A DNA stretch of 32,249 bases from positions 1 through 32,249 of IMG/VR virus record IMGVR_UViG_3300020442_001191. One strand, given 5' to 3'. The position numbers and the translations under genes are program-made. The notes beneath the pieces are model-generated. The model was not told the origin of the DNA, made no database searches, and worked only from the letters and a program-made list of their open reading frames with translations. Source of the DNA: a virus. The first letter of the stretch is position 1. Each line of letters opens with the position of its first letter. Below are positions 9,123-18,343 of this stretch, one piece after another.

Positions 9123-11578
9123 TAGTAATATACCTCCGAAGTTATTGCTACAATTCTCATAGGAACAGGAACAGATTGTGTTATAGAAACATTAGGTGTT
9201 TGTGTATATCCTAAAGTATGAATATCTTTTTTTCCTGTATACCCTACCATTTGTAATCCTTTATCATTAAGCAATACATCATTTCCGTTTACTTGTAAAT
9301 TATAGGTTTTTGATAATTCTAATATAGTTTTTCCTATCTTTCTTGGCAAACCATATGTTGAACCTATACCTCTAATTGGCTGTACAGAATCTATAGGTAA
9401 TGTTTCTATTTCTACTGTGTAGGTTAATCCTATATCACAAGCACTTGCAGGTAGTTGAAACTGTGCTACACCATTTGTATCAACAGTAGATGAGCCATAG
9501 TATCGTATATCATCATCTTCATTAGAACCTGATGTAGCGTGTACAATTTTACCTCGTAAATCAGGATCAGCATTTAATCCTGTAAATACTCTACTTGTTG
9601 TAAATGTTATACTTGCATTATCACTTGCTGATAAATTTTGATCTACAACAATAATATACTCTCCAGATGTTCCTGTGCTATTAACACTTTGTATTGTATA
9701 TTCTGTACTTGCAGAACCAATCTTAAACTTTTCTCCTGTAGTAGGAGCATTTGTAAAACCATCAGCAACTATTTGTCTTGTTGATGAGAATGTACCATTT
9801 ACAAGAATAGTGCCGTGTGGTTGATATGATGAACTTAATACTTTACTTACAGAGCAATCTGTAGGCAGGGCAAACATAGAGTTAGCTATTTGTTCAAGAT
9901 AATATTTTGTTGCTCCATTTATTGTTCTTTTAACAACTGTATATAAAAAAGATGTAGTACCTGCAGTAGATTCAAAGCTACCATCAGTTTCCCATACAAC
10001 CCAACCTGCTAGTTTTTCTTGGCGTTGTGCAGAGAATACTCCAAGCGTACCATCATCATTAGCAAAGATAATCATCTGTTCCGTTTTTCTACCTGTTGAT
10101 TTTATAATACCTGTATCTTTTGGATTAGATACAGCTTGTGGTGAAAGAAAAGTTATAACAGTAGGCACATAATCTTCTGTTGCTGTATTGTAAAAAAATT
10201 CTCGTACTGTTTTACCATTAGGTTGTATAAATATTGCCGCCCCATCAAATAATCTTGGCATACAAGTTTGTGTGCAACCTAAACTACTTTGTCTTTCTAA
10301 TCGTAAATCAGCAGGAGTAAGAGGGCGACCTGTTTGTGGTTTAAGATAAAACTCACCTGTACTTGTAAATACTTCTAAATGTTTACCTGCAATTAAATGT
10401 CTTATTTCATTGATTTGATCTGATGATATAGAAATTTGTATAGAATCTGTATCCTCACCTGCACCAACATCAAAATTAAAAAAATCTGCTGATTGACTAC
10501 CTGCTATAAAATCTGATATAGCACCTCCACCAAAAAACAATCTTTGTTGATGAAACTTACAAGTAGATGGAAAACCATTGATACTACTATATACTTGTTC
10601 GTCCCAAGCAAGAGTTGGTGGGTGTCCTATAATTCTTACATTTGTACCACCACCATCACCGGAATCACCACCTGTATCTGAATTATCTGCTTCAAATGTA
10701 TATCGGTCATCATCTAATACTGTTATTGTTTTTGATCCATTTAGATTGGCCGCTGTTATACCATTACCATCTTCATTAAGTATTGCTTCTGCACCTTCAA
10801 CAGTAATTGTAACGCCACTTGTAAATCCGTGTGCAGGGTGTAAAACTGTAACTGTACTATCGCCTTCTTCAGCTTTAAATGGGTCATCATCTAATTCTAT
10901 TCTTACATCAGCTTGTAATGTTCCTGTTAATTCTGTTGCAGAAGTATATCCTGTTATTTCTATTTCTGTGCCGTGATATCTAATATGTTTGCCAACATAG
11001 TCAGATGTAAAATAAGGACTACTTGCAACTATATTAACTGATGAGTTCTTTGTTGTTTGATCTATATCTAAAGTAATAGAATCATCTGCAAATTTAAAAT
11101 AAGGTTGATATATTTTCTCTTGGTTAGTGCTTACCTTAAATGAAAAGTTTGCTATAGAAAAAGTAGTTGCACCTGTCCTTGTTAAAACTTGTGGTGCAAA
11201 CTGCTTATGGGTAATAATCATTGTATCACCTTGTTGTGTATATGTTAGTTCAAATAACTCTGCTGTTGTCCATATACACCCTGTTATACTTGATAACAAT
11301 GTTCCATTAGTTGAAAAAATTTTGCATTTTGTATTTTGAAAAGCAACTATATACTCTTGATTTTCATTAAATATAAACGGCTCTATTCGTGTTTGTTCAC
11401 CTAAATCATATCTAAATAATGTACCTTGTCGTCTTTCTATTGGGCCTTGATTAAGACAAAATACATTTCTTGCTTTTTTAAGTGCTTGTTGAAATGCACC
11501 AAGATCAGTTCGTGCTATAAGAGTTTCATCTACTTCACCACGAGTAAAACTGTTTTGATGTACTCTTTGTGTTCCCAT
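9122..11578 (-). CDS. Tail tubular protein B (nozzle), gp12-like
   Basis: 818 residues. The N-terminus (QNSFTRGEVDETLIARTDLG, QQALKKARNVFCLNQGPIER, RQGTLFRYDLG) is the typical start of podovirus nozzle proteins, which close the tail tube below the adaptor. The middle is beta-rich with FPSTCKFHQQRLFFGG and GEFYLKPQTGRPLTPADLRL, both usual in this family. Gene order adaptor-nozzle-ejection proteins agrees with T7. A Gly/Asp-rich insert near 300-315 (SDTGGDSGDGGGTNV) is probably a surface loop. Confidence 0.9.
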   Translation of the reverse strand: MGTQRVHQNSFTRGEVDETLIARTDLGAFQQALKKARNVFCLNQGPIERRQGTLFRYDLGEQTRIEPFIFNENQEYIVAFQNTKCKIFSTNGTLLSSITGCIWTTAELFELTYTQQGDTMIITHKQFAPQVLTRTGATTFSIANFSFKVSTNQEKIYQPYFKFADDSITLDIDQTTKNSSVNIVASSPYFTSDYVGKHIRYHGTEIEITGYTSATELTGTLQADVRIELDDDPFKAEEGDSTVTVLHPAHGFTSGVTITVEGAEAILNEDGNGITAANLNGSKTITVLDDDRYTFEADNSDTGGDSGDGGGTNVRIIGHPPTLAWDEQVYSSINGFPSTCKFHQQRLFFGGGAISDFIAGSQSADFFNFDVGAGEDTDSIQISISSDQINEIRHLIAGKHLEVFTSTGEFYLKPQTGRPLTPADLRLERQSSLGCTQTCMPRLFDGAAIFIQPNGKTVREFFYNTATEDYVPTVITFLSPQAVSNPKDTGIIKSTGRKTEQMIIFANDDGTLGVFSAQRQEKLAGWVVWETDGSFESTAGTTSFLYTVVKRTINGATKYYLEQIANSMFALPTDCSVSKVLSSSYQPHGTILVNGTFSSTRQIVADGFTNAPTTGEKFKIGSASTEYTIQSVNSTGTSGEYIIVVDQNLSASDNASITFTTSRVFTGLNADPDLRGKIVHATSGSNEDDDIRYYGSSTVDTNGVAQFQLPASACDIGLTYTVEIETLPIDSVQPIRGIGSTYGLPRKIGKTILELSKTYNLQVNGNDVLLNDKGLQMVGYTGKKDIHTLGYTQTPNVSITQSVPVPMRIVAITSEVYY

Positions 11579-11581
11579 TCA

Positions 11582-12196
11582 TTAATTACTACTTGGTACA
11601 ACTGCTCTTATACCATCTGCAGTACCTCTGTTTCTAACTTCAATTAATAAACTTGTATTTAGTTTTCTTGTAGTTTGTGTTTGTGATTCCATACTTCTTG
11701 CTAACACTAATTGTTGCTGTCCTCTTTTTTGATAAAGCATTGAGAGTTGGTCATTTCTTGCTATTGCTCCTGCAAATAAACTAGCAAGTTCAAAAACTAC
11801 TGCTTGAGTAAAATAATCTGGAAACTCTTTTTCGTGTGGTTGAAATGTATAATGACATACAACAACATCACTTGAACTTGTATTTGTATATAATTCTTCA
11901 TTATATCTATCAAATACAATCACATTATCTGATACAGTAACAGTATGTATTAGTATTGCATCATTTGGTATTTGATATGCTGAATCCCATTTATCTAAAG
12001 GATCTGTAGAGAGTTTTGTTAATTGTGCTTGTTTTGTTGCAAATCTCCATCTAGCTTTTGTAAGTAAAGAGCGTAATGTTGTTTCATATAATTGATTAGC
12101 AACTTTACTTTCTACAGTATTATCTGTAAATGAAGCGATTGTATTTGCTCCTATTAAAACTAAACCTTGATTACATATATCTATTCTACTTACCAT
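11582..12196 (-). CDS. Tail tubular protein A (adaptor), gp11-like
   Basis: 204 residues. Opening IDICNQGLVLIGANTIASFT followed by YETTLRSLLTKARWRFATKQ is the characteristic adaptor pattern: a helical N-terminus and the RSLL...RWRFA motif that packs against the portal. The family forms the twelve-fold ring joining portal to nozzle. It lies just after the decoration protein and three bases before the nozzle gene, as expected. Confidence 0.9.
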   Translation of the reverse strand: MVSRIDICNQGLVLIGANTIASFTDNTVESKVANQLYETTLRSLLTKARWRFATKQAQLTKLSTDPLDKWDSAYQIPNDAILIHTVTVSDNVIVFDRYNEELYTNTSSSDVVVCHYTFQPHEKEFPDYFTQAVVFELASLFAGAIARNDQLSMLYQKRGQQQLVLARSMESQTQTTRKLNTSLLIEVRNRGTADGIRAVVPSSN

Positions 12197-12208
12197 AATT
12201 TAAATATC

Positions 12209-12226
12209 GGGGGAGTTGCCTCCCCC
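12209..12226 (-). terminator. GC-rich hairpin between capsid/decoration and tail genes
   Basis: A perfect 7-bp stem GGGGGAG / CTCCCCC with a four-base loop lies in the 36-base gap after the decoration gene. The following minus-strand bases (GATATTTAAATT) are AT-rich but not a run of T, so termination would be partial. A leaky terminator or mRNA 3'-end stabiliser after the highly expressed capsid genes is a common phage arrangement; T7 has its main terminator after gene 10. Confidence 0.6.
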
Positions 12227-12232
12227 AATACC

Positions 12233-12481
12233 CTATGTACCATTAATTGTTGTTACAGTAGCGGCCGCTGTTGCACTTGATACAACAAGGACATCTACTG
12301 TTCTTGTACCACCCGTTGACCCAACAGTAATGACAACATCATTCTGTTTAAGCTGATTGGTAGCACTATTGAAATAACCTGATCCTGCAATGGTAGCAAC
12401 AGCATCAGCAGAGTTGTAGAGATAAACATTTTGATCTCCACCACCTGCAATCTTTTTTAAGTTTGCTTGAGTAAAAGCCAT
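12233..12481 (-). CDS. Probable capsid decoration protein
   Basis: 82 residues, small, Gly/Thr/Val-rich and apparently all beta (YFNSATNQLKQNDVVITVGS, VDVLVVSSATAAATVTT). It follows the major capsid gene by ten bases and precedes the hairpin that closes the capsid unit. Small beta proteins with this YFN...L..GDVI type pattern often lie next to marine podovirus capsid genes and are taken as head-decoration proteins. Function is inferred from size, composition and position. Confidence 0.6.
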   Translation of the reverse strand: MAFTQANLKKIAGGGDQNVYLYNSADAVATIAGSGYFNSATNQLKQNDVVITVGSTGGTRTVDVLVVSSATAAATVTTINGT

Positions 12482-12491
12482 TAGTTTTCTC

Positions 12492-13316
12492 CTATTCTGT
12501 TATTTGACATTCTATCGCACCATCATTGTCAATCATCACAGCACCCATAGACATATATGAAGTGATTAGATTACTGACCTTTTCAGGTATATAGTTTACT
12601 TCAGTTCTGATATCAGAACCCATAGCTAAACCAACAGATGATCTGTGGTAAGCGTGGCAATCTCTAGTTGTACTAGAGAGCGACAGACCAGAGAAAGAGA
12701 ACCATAAGAACCCTAACCATCTCTTAGCCGTCATACCACCTGCATATGGTAATTCTTTTTCACCGATATACTCTGCTCTTGAGAATTGGTCAATTTGTAA
12801 TAAATCTGCCCAACCTGCTGAAGATACAACAAAATATCTTTGTCCATCATCAGGAACATCAGCTTCGCCGAAATTTTCGTAAACTGTTAACGCCTTTGCA
12901 AGTGTTAAACCTGTAGAGCCGTGTACGACATTGTTACTATTAGACCCTGCATCTAACACATCAACAATAAGTTGATCTGTTTTTCTACCTAGAGCAGAAG
13001 CCGCCGATTGTGAAAGAACTTGTCTTTCATCTATGTTAGTTTTCAACTCATCTAATCTATCAACATAATCCGCCGCATAGAAATCAGATAGAGTTACATC
13101 AACTGTATTGTGAGTTATTTCCATAGTTGGAACATTGGCGTGTCTTGATTTCTCAGTTGCACTACCTTTGCCCACCTTTTGGAATCTCGCTTGATTGCCT
13201 TTTACATTATTAAGCTGTCTTACTGTATTCCTCAGTTTAGAACCCATACGCTGATACGCCATATGGACTTCTGATTCAAACTGCTTAATAAAGGCAGTAG
13301 TAATGGAAGTTGCCAT
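12492..13316 (-). CDS. Major capsid protein
   Basis: 274 residues. SITTAFIKQFESEVHMAYQR, KLRNTVRQLNNVKGNQARFQ, KVGKG, then LSDFYAADYVDRLDELKTNI and DERQ match the N-terminal half of a capsid family widespread in marine podoviruses (HK97 fold expected). ATG 13316 follows a GGAGATAGTT ribosome site. A decoration-like gene and a hairpin lie downstream, a scaffold gene upstream. The order is changed from T7 only by the gp13-like gene placed between scaffold and capsid. Confidence 0.93.
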   Translation of the reverse strand: MATSITTAFIKQFESEVHMAYQRMGSKLRNTVRQLNNVKGNQARFQKVGKGSATEKSRHANVPTMEITHNTVDVTLSDFYAADYVDRLDELKTNIDERQVLSQSAASALGRKTDQLIVDVLDAGSNSNNVVHGSTGLTLAKALTVYENFGEADVPDDGQRYFVVSSAGWADLLQIDQFSRAEYIGEKELPYAGGMTAKRWLGFLWFSFSGLSLSSTTRDCHAYHRSSVGLAMGSDIRTEVNYIPEKVSNLITSYMSMGAVMIDNDGAIECQITE

Positions 13317-13346
13317 AACTATCTCCTATAAAGTTAATATTACAGT

Positions 13347-13883
13347 TTATGAATTGTCCGCAGATTTCTGATATCGGGTTATCCAACGAGGGCCACACAC
13401 ATTATCTATGGGTTCACCTTTAAAACCTTTCGGTTCTAAATAAAAATACTTCATTTTTACATTTTTGACAAGTATCTGTTTATTTGAAATTTTAAATCCC
13501 ATATATTGAACCCATCTTAGCGTTGCTTTTTGTTCTTCTGTAGCTACATTCCAAAGGAATTTATATTTACTAGCTAACCATTGAAACACTCTTTTTTGGT
13601 TTTTCATAAACTTAAAACTGTTAAAAGGTTCTTCGCTACTTAGCCACCAAGCTGTTCCTCTTTGTGGATTTTTACTTTCTCCACAACAACCAAACATAGC
13701 TACTACTTCGTGATTATCTTTATATACAGAGAATGTATGTACATTAGGTCTATTAATTCTAAACGGATATAATAATACCCATAATGGTTCTTTTCCTGTA
13801 ACTGCTAGTTCATACTTGTCGGTTTGTTTTAGTTTTTTAGCTAAAACAAAACAGTCATCAGGAACTGCTATATCCATATACAT
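13347..13883 (-). CDS. Gp13-like internal virion protein A family (GNAT-like fold)
   Basis: 178 residues. The segments MFGCCGE, GTAWWLSSEEPFN, FQWLASKYKFLWNVATEEQK and LRWVQYMGFKI follow the pattern of the T7 gp13 / internal virion protein A family, related to GNAT acetyltransferases. In T7 gp13 is needed for core assembly but is not kept in the mature particle. Here the gene lies between scaffold and capsid, earlier than in T7. Catalytic acetyltransferase activity is not implied. It shares one base with the scaffold stop (TAATG at 13,883). Confidence 0.7.
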   Translation of the reverse strand: MYMDIAVPDDCFVLAKKLKQTDKYELAVTGKEPLWVLLYPFRINRPNVHTFSVYKDNHEVVAMFGCCGESKNPQRGTAWWLSSEEPFNSFKFMKNQKRVFQWLASKYKFLWNVATEEQKATLRWVQYMGFKISNKQILVKNVKMKYFYLEPKGFKGEPIDNVCGPRWITRYQKSADNS

Positions 13884-14680
13884 TATCTATAAAGTCTTTG
13901 GAAAGCGTCATCAACTTTTTTAACATAAGACTCATCTCTTTCTTTTGGATCAAAGTATCTTGGATCTTTCATCATTTGTCTTACATCATCAATAGATAAT
14001 CTATTTACAGGTTCTGTTGGTGCATTTGATATATTTTGATTTTGCATTTGCATTACTCGTTCAAGTATCTCAATACCCTGCGCTGATTGTCCCAAAGTTG
14101 ATTGTAACAATTCATAGTCGTCTGCTCCAAAATGGCTTTGAGCAAAGGCATCTACAGCATCAATACGAGCATTAGCATTTTCACCTAACTTTTCTGCTTC
14201 TTGACTTAAATCGGGTGCATAATGTCCTTGAGCATTTATAAATTTATTAATACCATCTTCAAACATTTCTTGGTTGTAAGCATTCTCCTTGCAATGATCT
14301 AGCCACCAATCAAATAAGGGATTTTCAACAACCTGTTCTTCTGTTATTTCTTCAGGTAATGCAGGTAAAGCATATTCTTCCGGAACTTCTGAATCAGCTT
14401 CATTAGATAATTCTTCAATAATTTGATCTCTAAGTTCTTCTTTTTTTCCTCCAACAAACTGTTCTAAATGAGCATTAGATTTTAATAACTCATCTGTTCT
14501 TATTTCCCCTGTTTCAGCATTCCAAAACTTTTCAGGAATATTCTCTGGGCGAATATGACCACCATCTTGTGGTTGTTCTGACAAGTTTTGTGGTTCTTGT
14601 GGCTGTTGTTGTGGTTGAGGTTCTACCTGTTCTTGTGATTCAGGTGTTGACTCTTGTACTTCTTCAACATTATCTGACAT
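13883..14680 (-). CDS. Capsid assembly scaffolding protein
   Basis: 265 residues, very acidic and Gln/Pro-rich at the start (ESQEQVEPQPQQQPQEPQN), then GHIRPENIPEKFWNAETGEI and a helical remainder ending VDDAFQRLYR. IPEKFW...GE.R...LL is typical of gp9-type scaffolds in marine podoviruses. A scaffold directs procapsid assembly and then leaves. It sits between portal and capsid, as expected. AAAGGAG precedes ATG 14680, which overlaps the upstream gene by 11 bases. Confidence 0.88.
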   Translation of the reverse strand: MSDNVEEVQESTPESQEQVEPQPQQQPQEPQNLSEQPQDGGHIRPENIPEKFWNAETGEIRTDELLKSNAHLEQFVGGKKEELRDQIIEELSNEADSEVPEEYALPALPEEITEEQVVENPLFDWWLDHCKENAYNQEMFEDGINKFINAQGHYAPDLSQEAEKLGENANARIDAVDAFAQSHFGADDYELLQSTLGQSAQGIEILERVMQMQNQNISNAPTEPVNRLSIDDVRQMMKDPRYFDPKERDESYVKKVDDAFQRLYR

Positions 14681-14957
14681 CTTGTTTCTCCTTTATGATG
14701 TTTTGACTTCGTCCCTTATTAAGTCGGCGTTGTATTAAACCAACAATATAGCGTTGACCTTCTATATGGCGTAGTTGATTATCAGAAATTTCTGATCCTG
14801 CTACAGCTTCTATAGTTATTTGACGAAGATATTTTAAGACTTCTGCACCTGCATCAGTTTTAAAAACACTTTCAAAGATAAAATTAAGACGGGTTTCTTC
14901 GTCAGGACTTCGTTCAAAATTATCTAATCCTACTATACGATTAGGTTTTGGTTTCAT
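14670..14957 (-). CDS. Small Bbp19-like phage protein
   Basis: 95 residues. FIFESVFKTDAGAEVLKYLR, then RHIEGQRYIVGLIQRRLNKG resembles the Bbp19-type family of short helical phage proteins usually found between portal and scaffold genes (pattern: F.s.dG..vL..L ... G.r.....I...l). No biochemical role is established that I can name. Its end overlaps the scaffold start by 11 bases, so the two are probably translated together. Confidence 0.55.
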   Translation of the reverse strand: MKPKPNRIVGLDNFERSPDEETRLNFIFESVFKTDAGAEVLKYLRQITIEAVAGSEISDNQLRHIEGQRYIVGLIQRRLNKGRSQNIIKEKQDVR

Positions 14958-14969
14958 TCTACTTTTATA

Positions 14970-16574
14970 TCACCCTGTAAATGATTTTGCAACATTAGAT
15001 ACTTCTTGTGGATTTATTCCTTGTTCTTGCATATTTGCACCCATTTGCTGTAACTGTTGTCCTGCTTGAATCATTTCTTCATCTGACCTTATTAGTTCTT
15101 CAGGAACGCCTAATTTTTTGGCAATAAACTTAGCCATATCTTGTTGCTTAATTAACAAATTAGTTATTTGTGGGCCAACTCTCCCTTGAAGCATAGCAAC
15201 AAATCTATCTATTGTAGCAACATCTTGTTGTTGTTGTGCCTGTGCAAGTGGAGAAGATGATCGTATTTTTATTTCTCTACCATTAACTGTTGGTATATTT
15301 ATTCTTCCTTGTTTCTTTAGAATATATATTACTCTCTGTAACACGGGATTAACTAATTCTGCTTGAAGTCTACCAAATGCCGCCCCTATCTGACGAGAAA
15401 GGTCAGCCATTCTTTCTGCTACTTCTGTAGCTGACATAGGTGTTTTTTGATTAGGATTACCTAACATATCATTGTATAATGCTTTTTTTATATTTGTTCG
15501 CATATCCTTTACAACTAAATCAGAAACTTGAAAATTACCTGCAGGAGCAACAGGAGTTAAACCACTACTGCCTACTGCCTTTGGTATAATTGTTCCCGGA
15601 ATTAATTGAATATTATCTACATTGATTACACCATCATCTTCTACTTGATACATACCAGAGATTGCCATTTGTGCATTTTCTAAAATTAATTCAATAACAA
15701 GATTAGCTGTTTTGATTGCAGGTAAAGCCATTTGTAGTGGGCCTCTTCCGTATACTTCTCCTGCACATTTACTCCATCTATAAACAATAAATGGATTAGA
15801 ACCTATTCCTTTAAATGTATCTGAAAACAATTCAGCATCATACATTTCTGAAATAACACAATATATATATTCTTCTTCTTTTTTATTTTCATAGTTTCTA
15901 TATACAACTTCAACTACTTTACAATCTTTATCAGGGTTTTGACTCATTTCTTCTACCATTCTTTCTGGTAGTTTTGCTTTAGGATAAGCAATCATAATTT
16001 GTTTAAACTTTATATATCGCTCTCTAAATATATGGTCTATCTTATCATCATAGCCAGAATCTAATAATACTTGTGGTAAAGGTATTGATCTAAATCGTAT
16101 TGGTTGTACAGCATCTCCTTCTTCTACAAGCAAGATACCTGTACCAACAGCACAATCTAAAAATGTTTCGTGGACTTCTTGTGAAAAATTTGAGTTTTGT
16201 AATATCTCAAATATATATTCTGTTACTTGATCTAAATTTTCATTTACCTCTTTTTGTTGATCTTTAGGTATTTCTGTTCCTGAAGTTAAATCTGCCCATC
16301 TTGCATAGTTGGGAACAATGCCCGATTGTAAACGAGATGCAAATTCTTGTACTCCAACAACTGCTGTTTCATCAAATATAGATTCGCTTCGTCTTTTAGC
16401 AATGCTTTCTGAGTAGAAAGATTCTCTTTGTGGTAAAGCATATTCATAACAATCTTCAAATATAGGAGTCCATTGGTCTTTAATAGCTTTAGCTTTTCTA
16501 TATCGTGCTAATAACTGTTTAACTTTAGATTCACTATAATCTATAGTTACTTGTGGTTTAACATCTATGACCAT
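14970..16574 (-). CDS. Portal (head-tail connector) protein, gp8-like
   Basis: 534 residues, the usual size for T7-type portals. Recognisable parts: YRKAKAIKDQWTPIFEDCYE and YALPQRESFY at the N-terminus, FDETAVVGVQEFASRLQSGI, RWADLTSG, PFIVYRWSKCAGEVYGRGPL, and MSATEVAERMADLSRQIGAA near 385-405. The portal forms the dodecameric ring at the capsid vertex through which terminase packages DNA. The Gln-rich C-terminus is common in the family. It starts one base before the preceding 86-residue gene ends, with GGAG upstream of ATG 16574. Confidence 0.94.
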   Translation of the reverse strand: MVIDVKPQVTIDYSESKVKQLLARYRKAKAIKDQWTPIFEDCYEYALPQRESFYSESIAKRRSESIFDETAVVGVQEFASRLQSGIVPNYARWADLTSGTEIPKDQQKEVNENLDQVTEYIFEILQNSNFSQEVHETFLDCAVGTGILLVEEGDAVQPIRFRSIPLPQVLLDSGYDDKIDHIFRERYIKFKQIMIAYPKAKLPERMVEEMSQNPDKDCKVVEVVYRNYENKKEEEYIYCVISEMYDAELFSDTFKGIGSNPFIVYRWSKCAGEVYGRGPLQMALPAIKTANLVIELILENAQMAISGMYQVEDDGVINVDNIQLIPGTIIPKAVGSSGLTPVAPAGNFQVSDLVVKDMRTNIKKALYNDMLGNPNQKTPMSATEVAERMADLSRQIGAAFGRLQAELVNPVLQRVIYILKKQGRINIPTVNGREIKIRSSSPLAQAQQQQDVATIDRFVAMLQGRVGPQITNLLIKQQDMAKFIAKKLGVPEELIRSDEEMIQAGQQLQQMGANMQEQGINPQEVSNVAKSFTG

Positions 16575-16835
16575 TTATACTCCGAGAGTATTTCTAGTTT
16601 GAATATCACCTTGTACCATAAATCCTTGTCCACCTTTTCTACCTGATAATAGAGATCGTCTACCTCTTTTGCCAGATAAATCAGCAACAGATTGTTGATA
16701 TGACTCTTCTTTTTGCTTTGCTTTTTCAGCCAAAGCATCAGCACGAGCCTCTCTCCTCTGTTGCCTCATTGAGGCTTCATAAGGACTAGGTGGTGGTGGT
16801 GGTGGTGGTCTGTATCCTCCTCCTCCTCCGCACAT
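16575..16835 (-). CDS. Small Gly/Pro-rich conserved phage protein
   Basis: 86 residues with a strange N-terminus, MCGGGGG followed by RPPPPPPPSPYEASM, then a basic helix (RREARADALAEKAKQKEESY) and a C-terminal GRRSLLSGRKGGQGF motif. The ribosome site is strong (AAGGAGGTAAC before ATG 16835). Similar short proteins with GRRSLL.G..GG.G lie between large terminase and portal in other marine podoviruses as I remember them; function unknown. A related GRKASLLGRSSL tail occurs in the gene at 20,288-20,632. Confidence 0.7.
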   Translation of the reverse strand: MCGGGGGYRPPPPPPPSPYEASMRQQRREARADALAEKAKQKEESYQQSVADLSGKRGRRSLLSGRKGGQGFMVQGDIQTRNTLGV

Positions 16836-16837
16836 AG

Positions 16838-18343
16838 TTACCTCCTTCTTTCATAAATGTTTTTAGGTTTAACATTAAAAACATTAAAATTTCTTTTTGC
16901 TATTATAGGTTTACTATATTTATTACCTGCCGTCAACGATCTACCTTCTCCTGCACCTAACAATAAGTATTGTAGGGCGTCGTGTATATGTGAAAATCTA
17001 TTCTTATTTGGTCGCTCATCATAGCGTTCTCCTGATACTTGTAAGCGTCTATAATGATATCCTCCTGCAAAACCTCTAAGTAAATTGACACAACTTTTAT
17101 CAATAAGAATACCTGATTCACCATCTACCATTCTATTAAGACAAGTAGCTACAGATTCTATTCTAAGTGTTACATCATTACTTGGTGCAGGTCGGGCAGT
17201 AATACCTTTACCTCTAAGTATCTGAAATGGTGTACTTTCATCTGTCTGTACTCTATGATCTCCTGCAGGATCGCCAAATATATAAAAAGGTCTTGGGTGA
17301 TATTTAGCCATAGATTGTTTCATTAAATCAGAAAACTTAACAATACCCATATCTTCAGCTACAAGTTCTTCAAATACTATCCATCTTGTTCTTATCTTTT
17401 GTGCAAAAACACAAGCAGGTGTAAGACCAAAGTCAATACCCATATATACAGGAAGATGTTCTGCAAGTGCAAGTTCACCTTTAGCCATATGTACATCTTG
17501 TCTATATGATTCATATACGGGTTTGCCATCTTCAACAGTACCAAGTTTATTAAGAACATATACATCTATCCACGATTTAGTCTTACCACGAATTATATTA
17601 CTATAATAATTTTCTGTAAGGTTCTTTTTGTTTTCAGATGCATCAGATTTTTTATATTCTTGTATTTCATTGTTTTTATTTTTAATTTCTAGCATAGCAG
17701 GTGGTTGATTAAAGAATCGCCAATTATCAGGTTTAATTAACATCTTTGCTTCTTGTTTACTAATATAGTCGGGTATAACAGTTTCACCTGCCATTATTGC
17801 CCACCAATGATCGGAATCAGGTGGATTGGTATCGCAAACGACTCCATACCAAGTTGGGCCACCATCACGCATAGATGGAAAACGACCAACACGCATAGAA
17901 CAAGCATCAACAATACTTTTAGGAATTTCTCGTGCCTCATTGATCCATACTCCTGTAAGTTCCAAAGACAGTAATTTCTTAACATCTTCAGGTCTATCTA
18001 ACGCTAGAAAGATTACCTCACAATCAATATCCCCTTTTTTTAGTTTGTGTGTATAGGGTACGCTCCAAGTAAAGTTTCCCCAATCTTCTTCAGGAAACCA
18101 ATCTAGCCAAGTTTTTATTGTAGTAGTCTTGAGTTGAGGGTTAGTATTACGAATGACCGCCCATCTAGTTTTGCGAATCCCTTCATCATTCGGCTTTTGT
18201 GATATAGCTCGTTTTATTATTTCTATACAACAAGCTACAGATTTACCAGAGCCAACAGGCCCTCGTATTCCTCTAAAGAAAGTATCATCTTTTAAAAAGT
18301 TTTTTAGTGTATCGCCGTCTGGCTTATAACTTAGTGATGCCAT
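16838..18343 (-). CDS. terL: Terminase large subunit
   Basis: 501 residues. The ATPase domain has Walker A GPVGSGKS at 28-35 and Walker B with catalytic Glu136 in GVWINEAREIP. The nuclease domain begins at about 300 with YMGIDFGLTPACVF (Asp304 in the RNase H-like first acidic site), has YIFGDPAGD around 357, and ends with HIHDALQYLLLG. It is the packaging motor that cuts concatemeric DNA and pumps it through the portal. Unusually, it is separated from the small subunit gene by ten small genes. Confidence 0.96.
   Translation of the reverse strand: MASLSYKPDGDTLKNFLKDDTFFRGIRGPVGSGKSVACCIEIIKRAISQKPNDEGIRKTRWAVIRNTNPQLKTTTIKTWLDWFPEEDWGNFTWSVPYTHKLKKGDIDCEVIFLALDRPEDVKKLLSLELTGVWINEAREIPKSIVDACSMRVGRFPSMRDGGPTWYGVVCDTNPPDSDHWWAIMAGETVIPDYISKQEAKMLIKPDNWRFFNQPPAMLEIKNKNNEIQEYKKSDASENKKNLTENYYSNIIRGKTKSWIDVYVLNKLGTVEDGKPVYESYRQDVHMAKGELALAEHLPVYMGIDFGLTPACVFAQKIRTRWIVFEELVAEDMGIVKFSDLMKQSMAKYHPRPFYIFGDPAGDHRVQTDESTPFQILRGKGITARPAPSNDVTLRIESVATCLNRMVDGESGILIDKSCVNLLRGFAGGYHYRRLQVSGERYDERPNKNRFSHIHDALQYLLLGAGEGRSLTAGNKYSKPIIAKRNFNVFNVKPKNIYERRR

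Noticed and set aside
17753-18056. Plus-strand frames within the large terminase gene
   Set aside because: They are antisense shadows of a clearly conserved terminase frame and lack ribosome sites.
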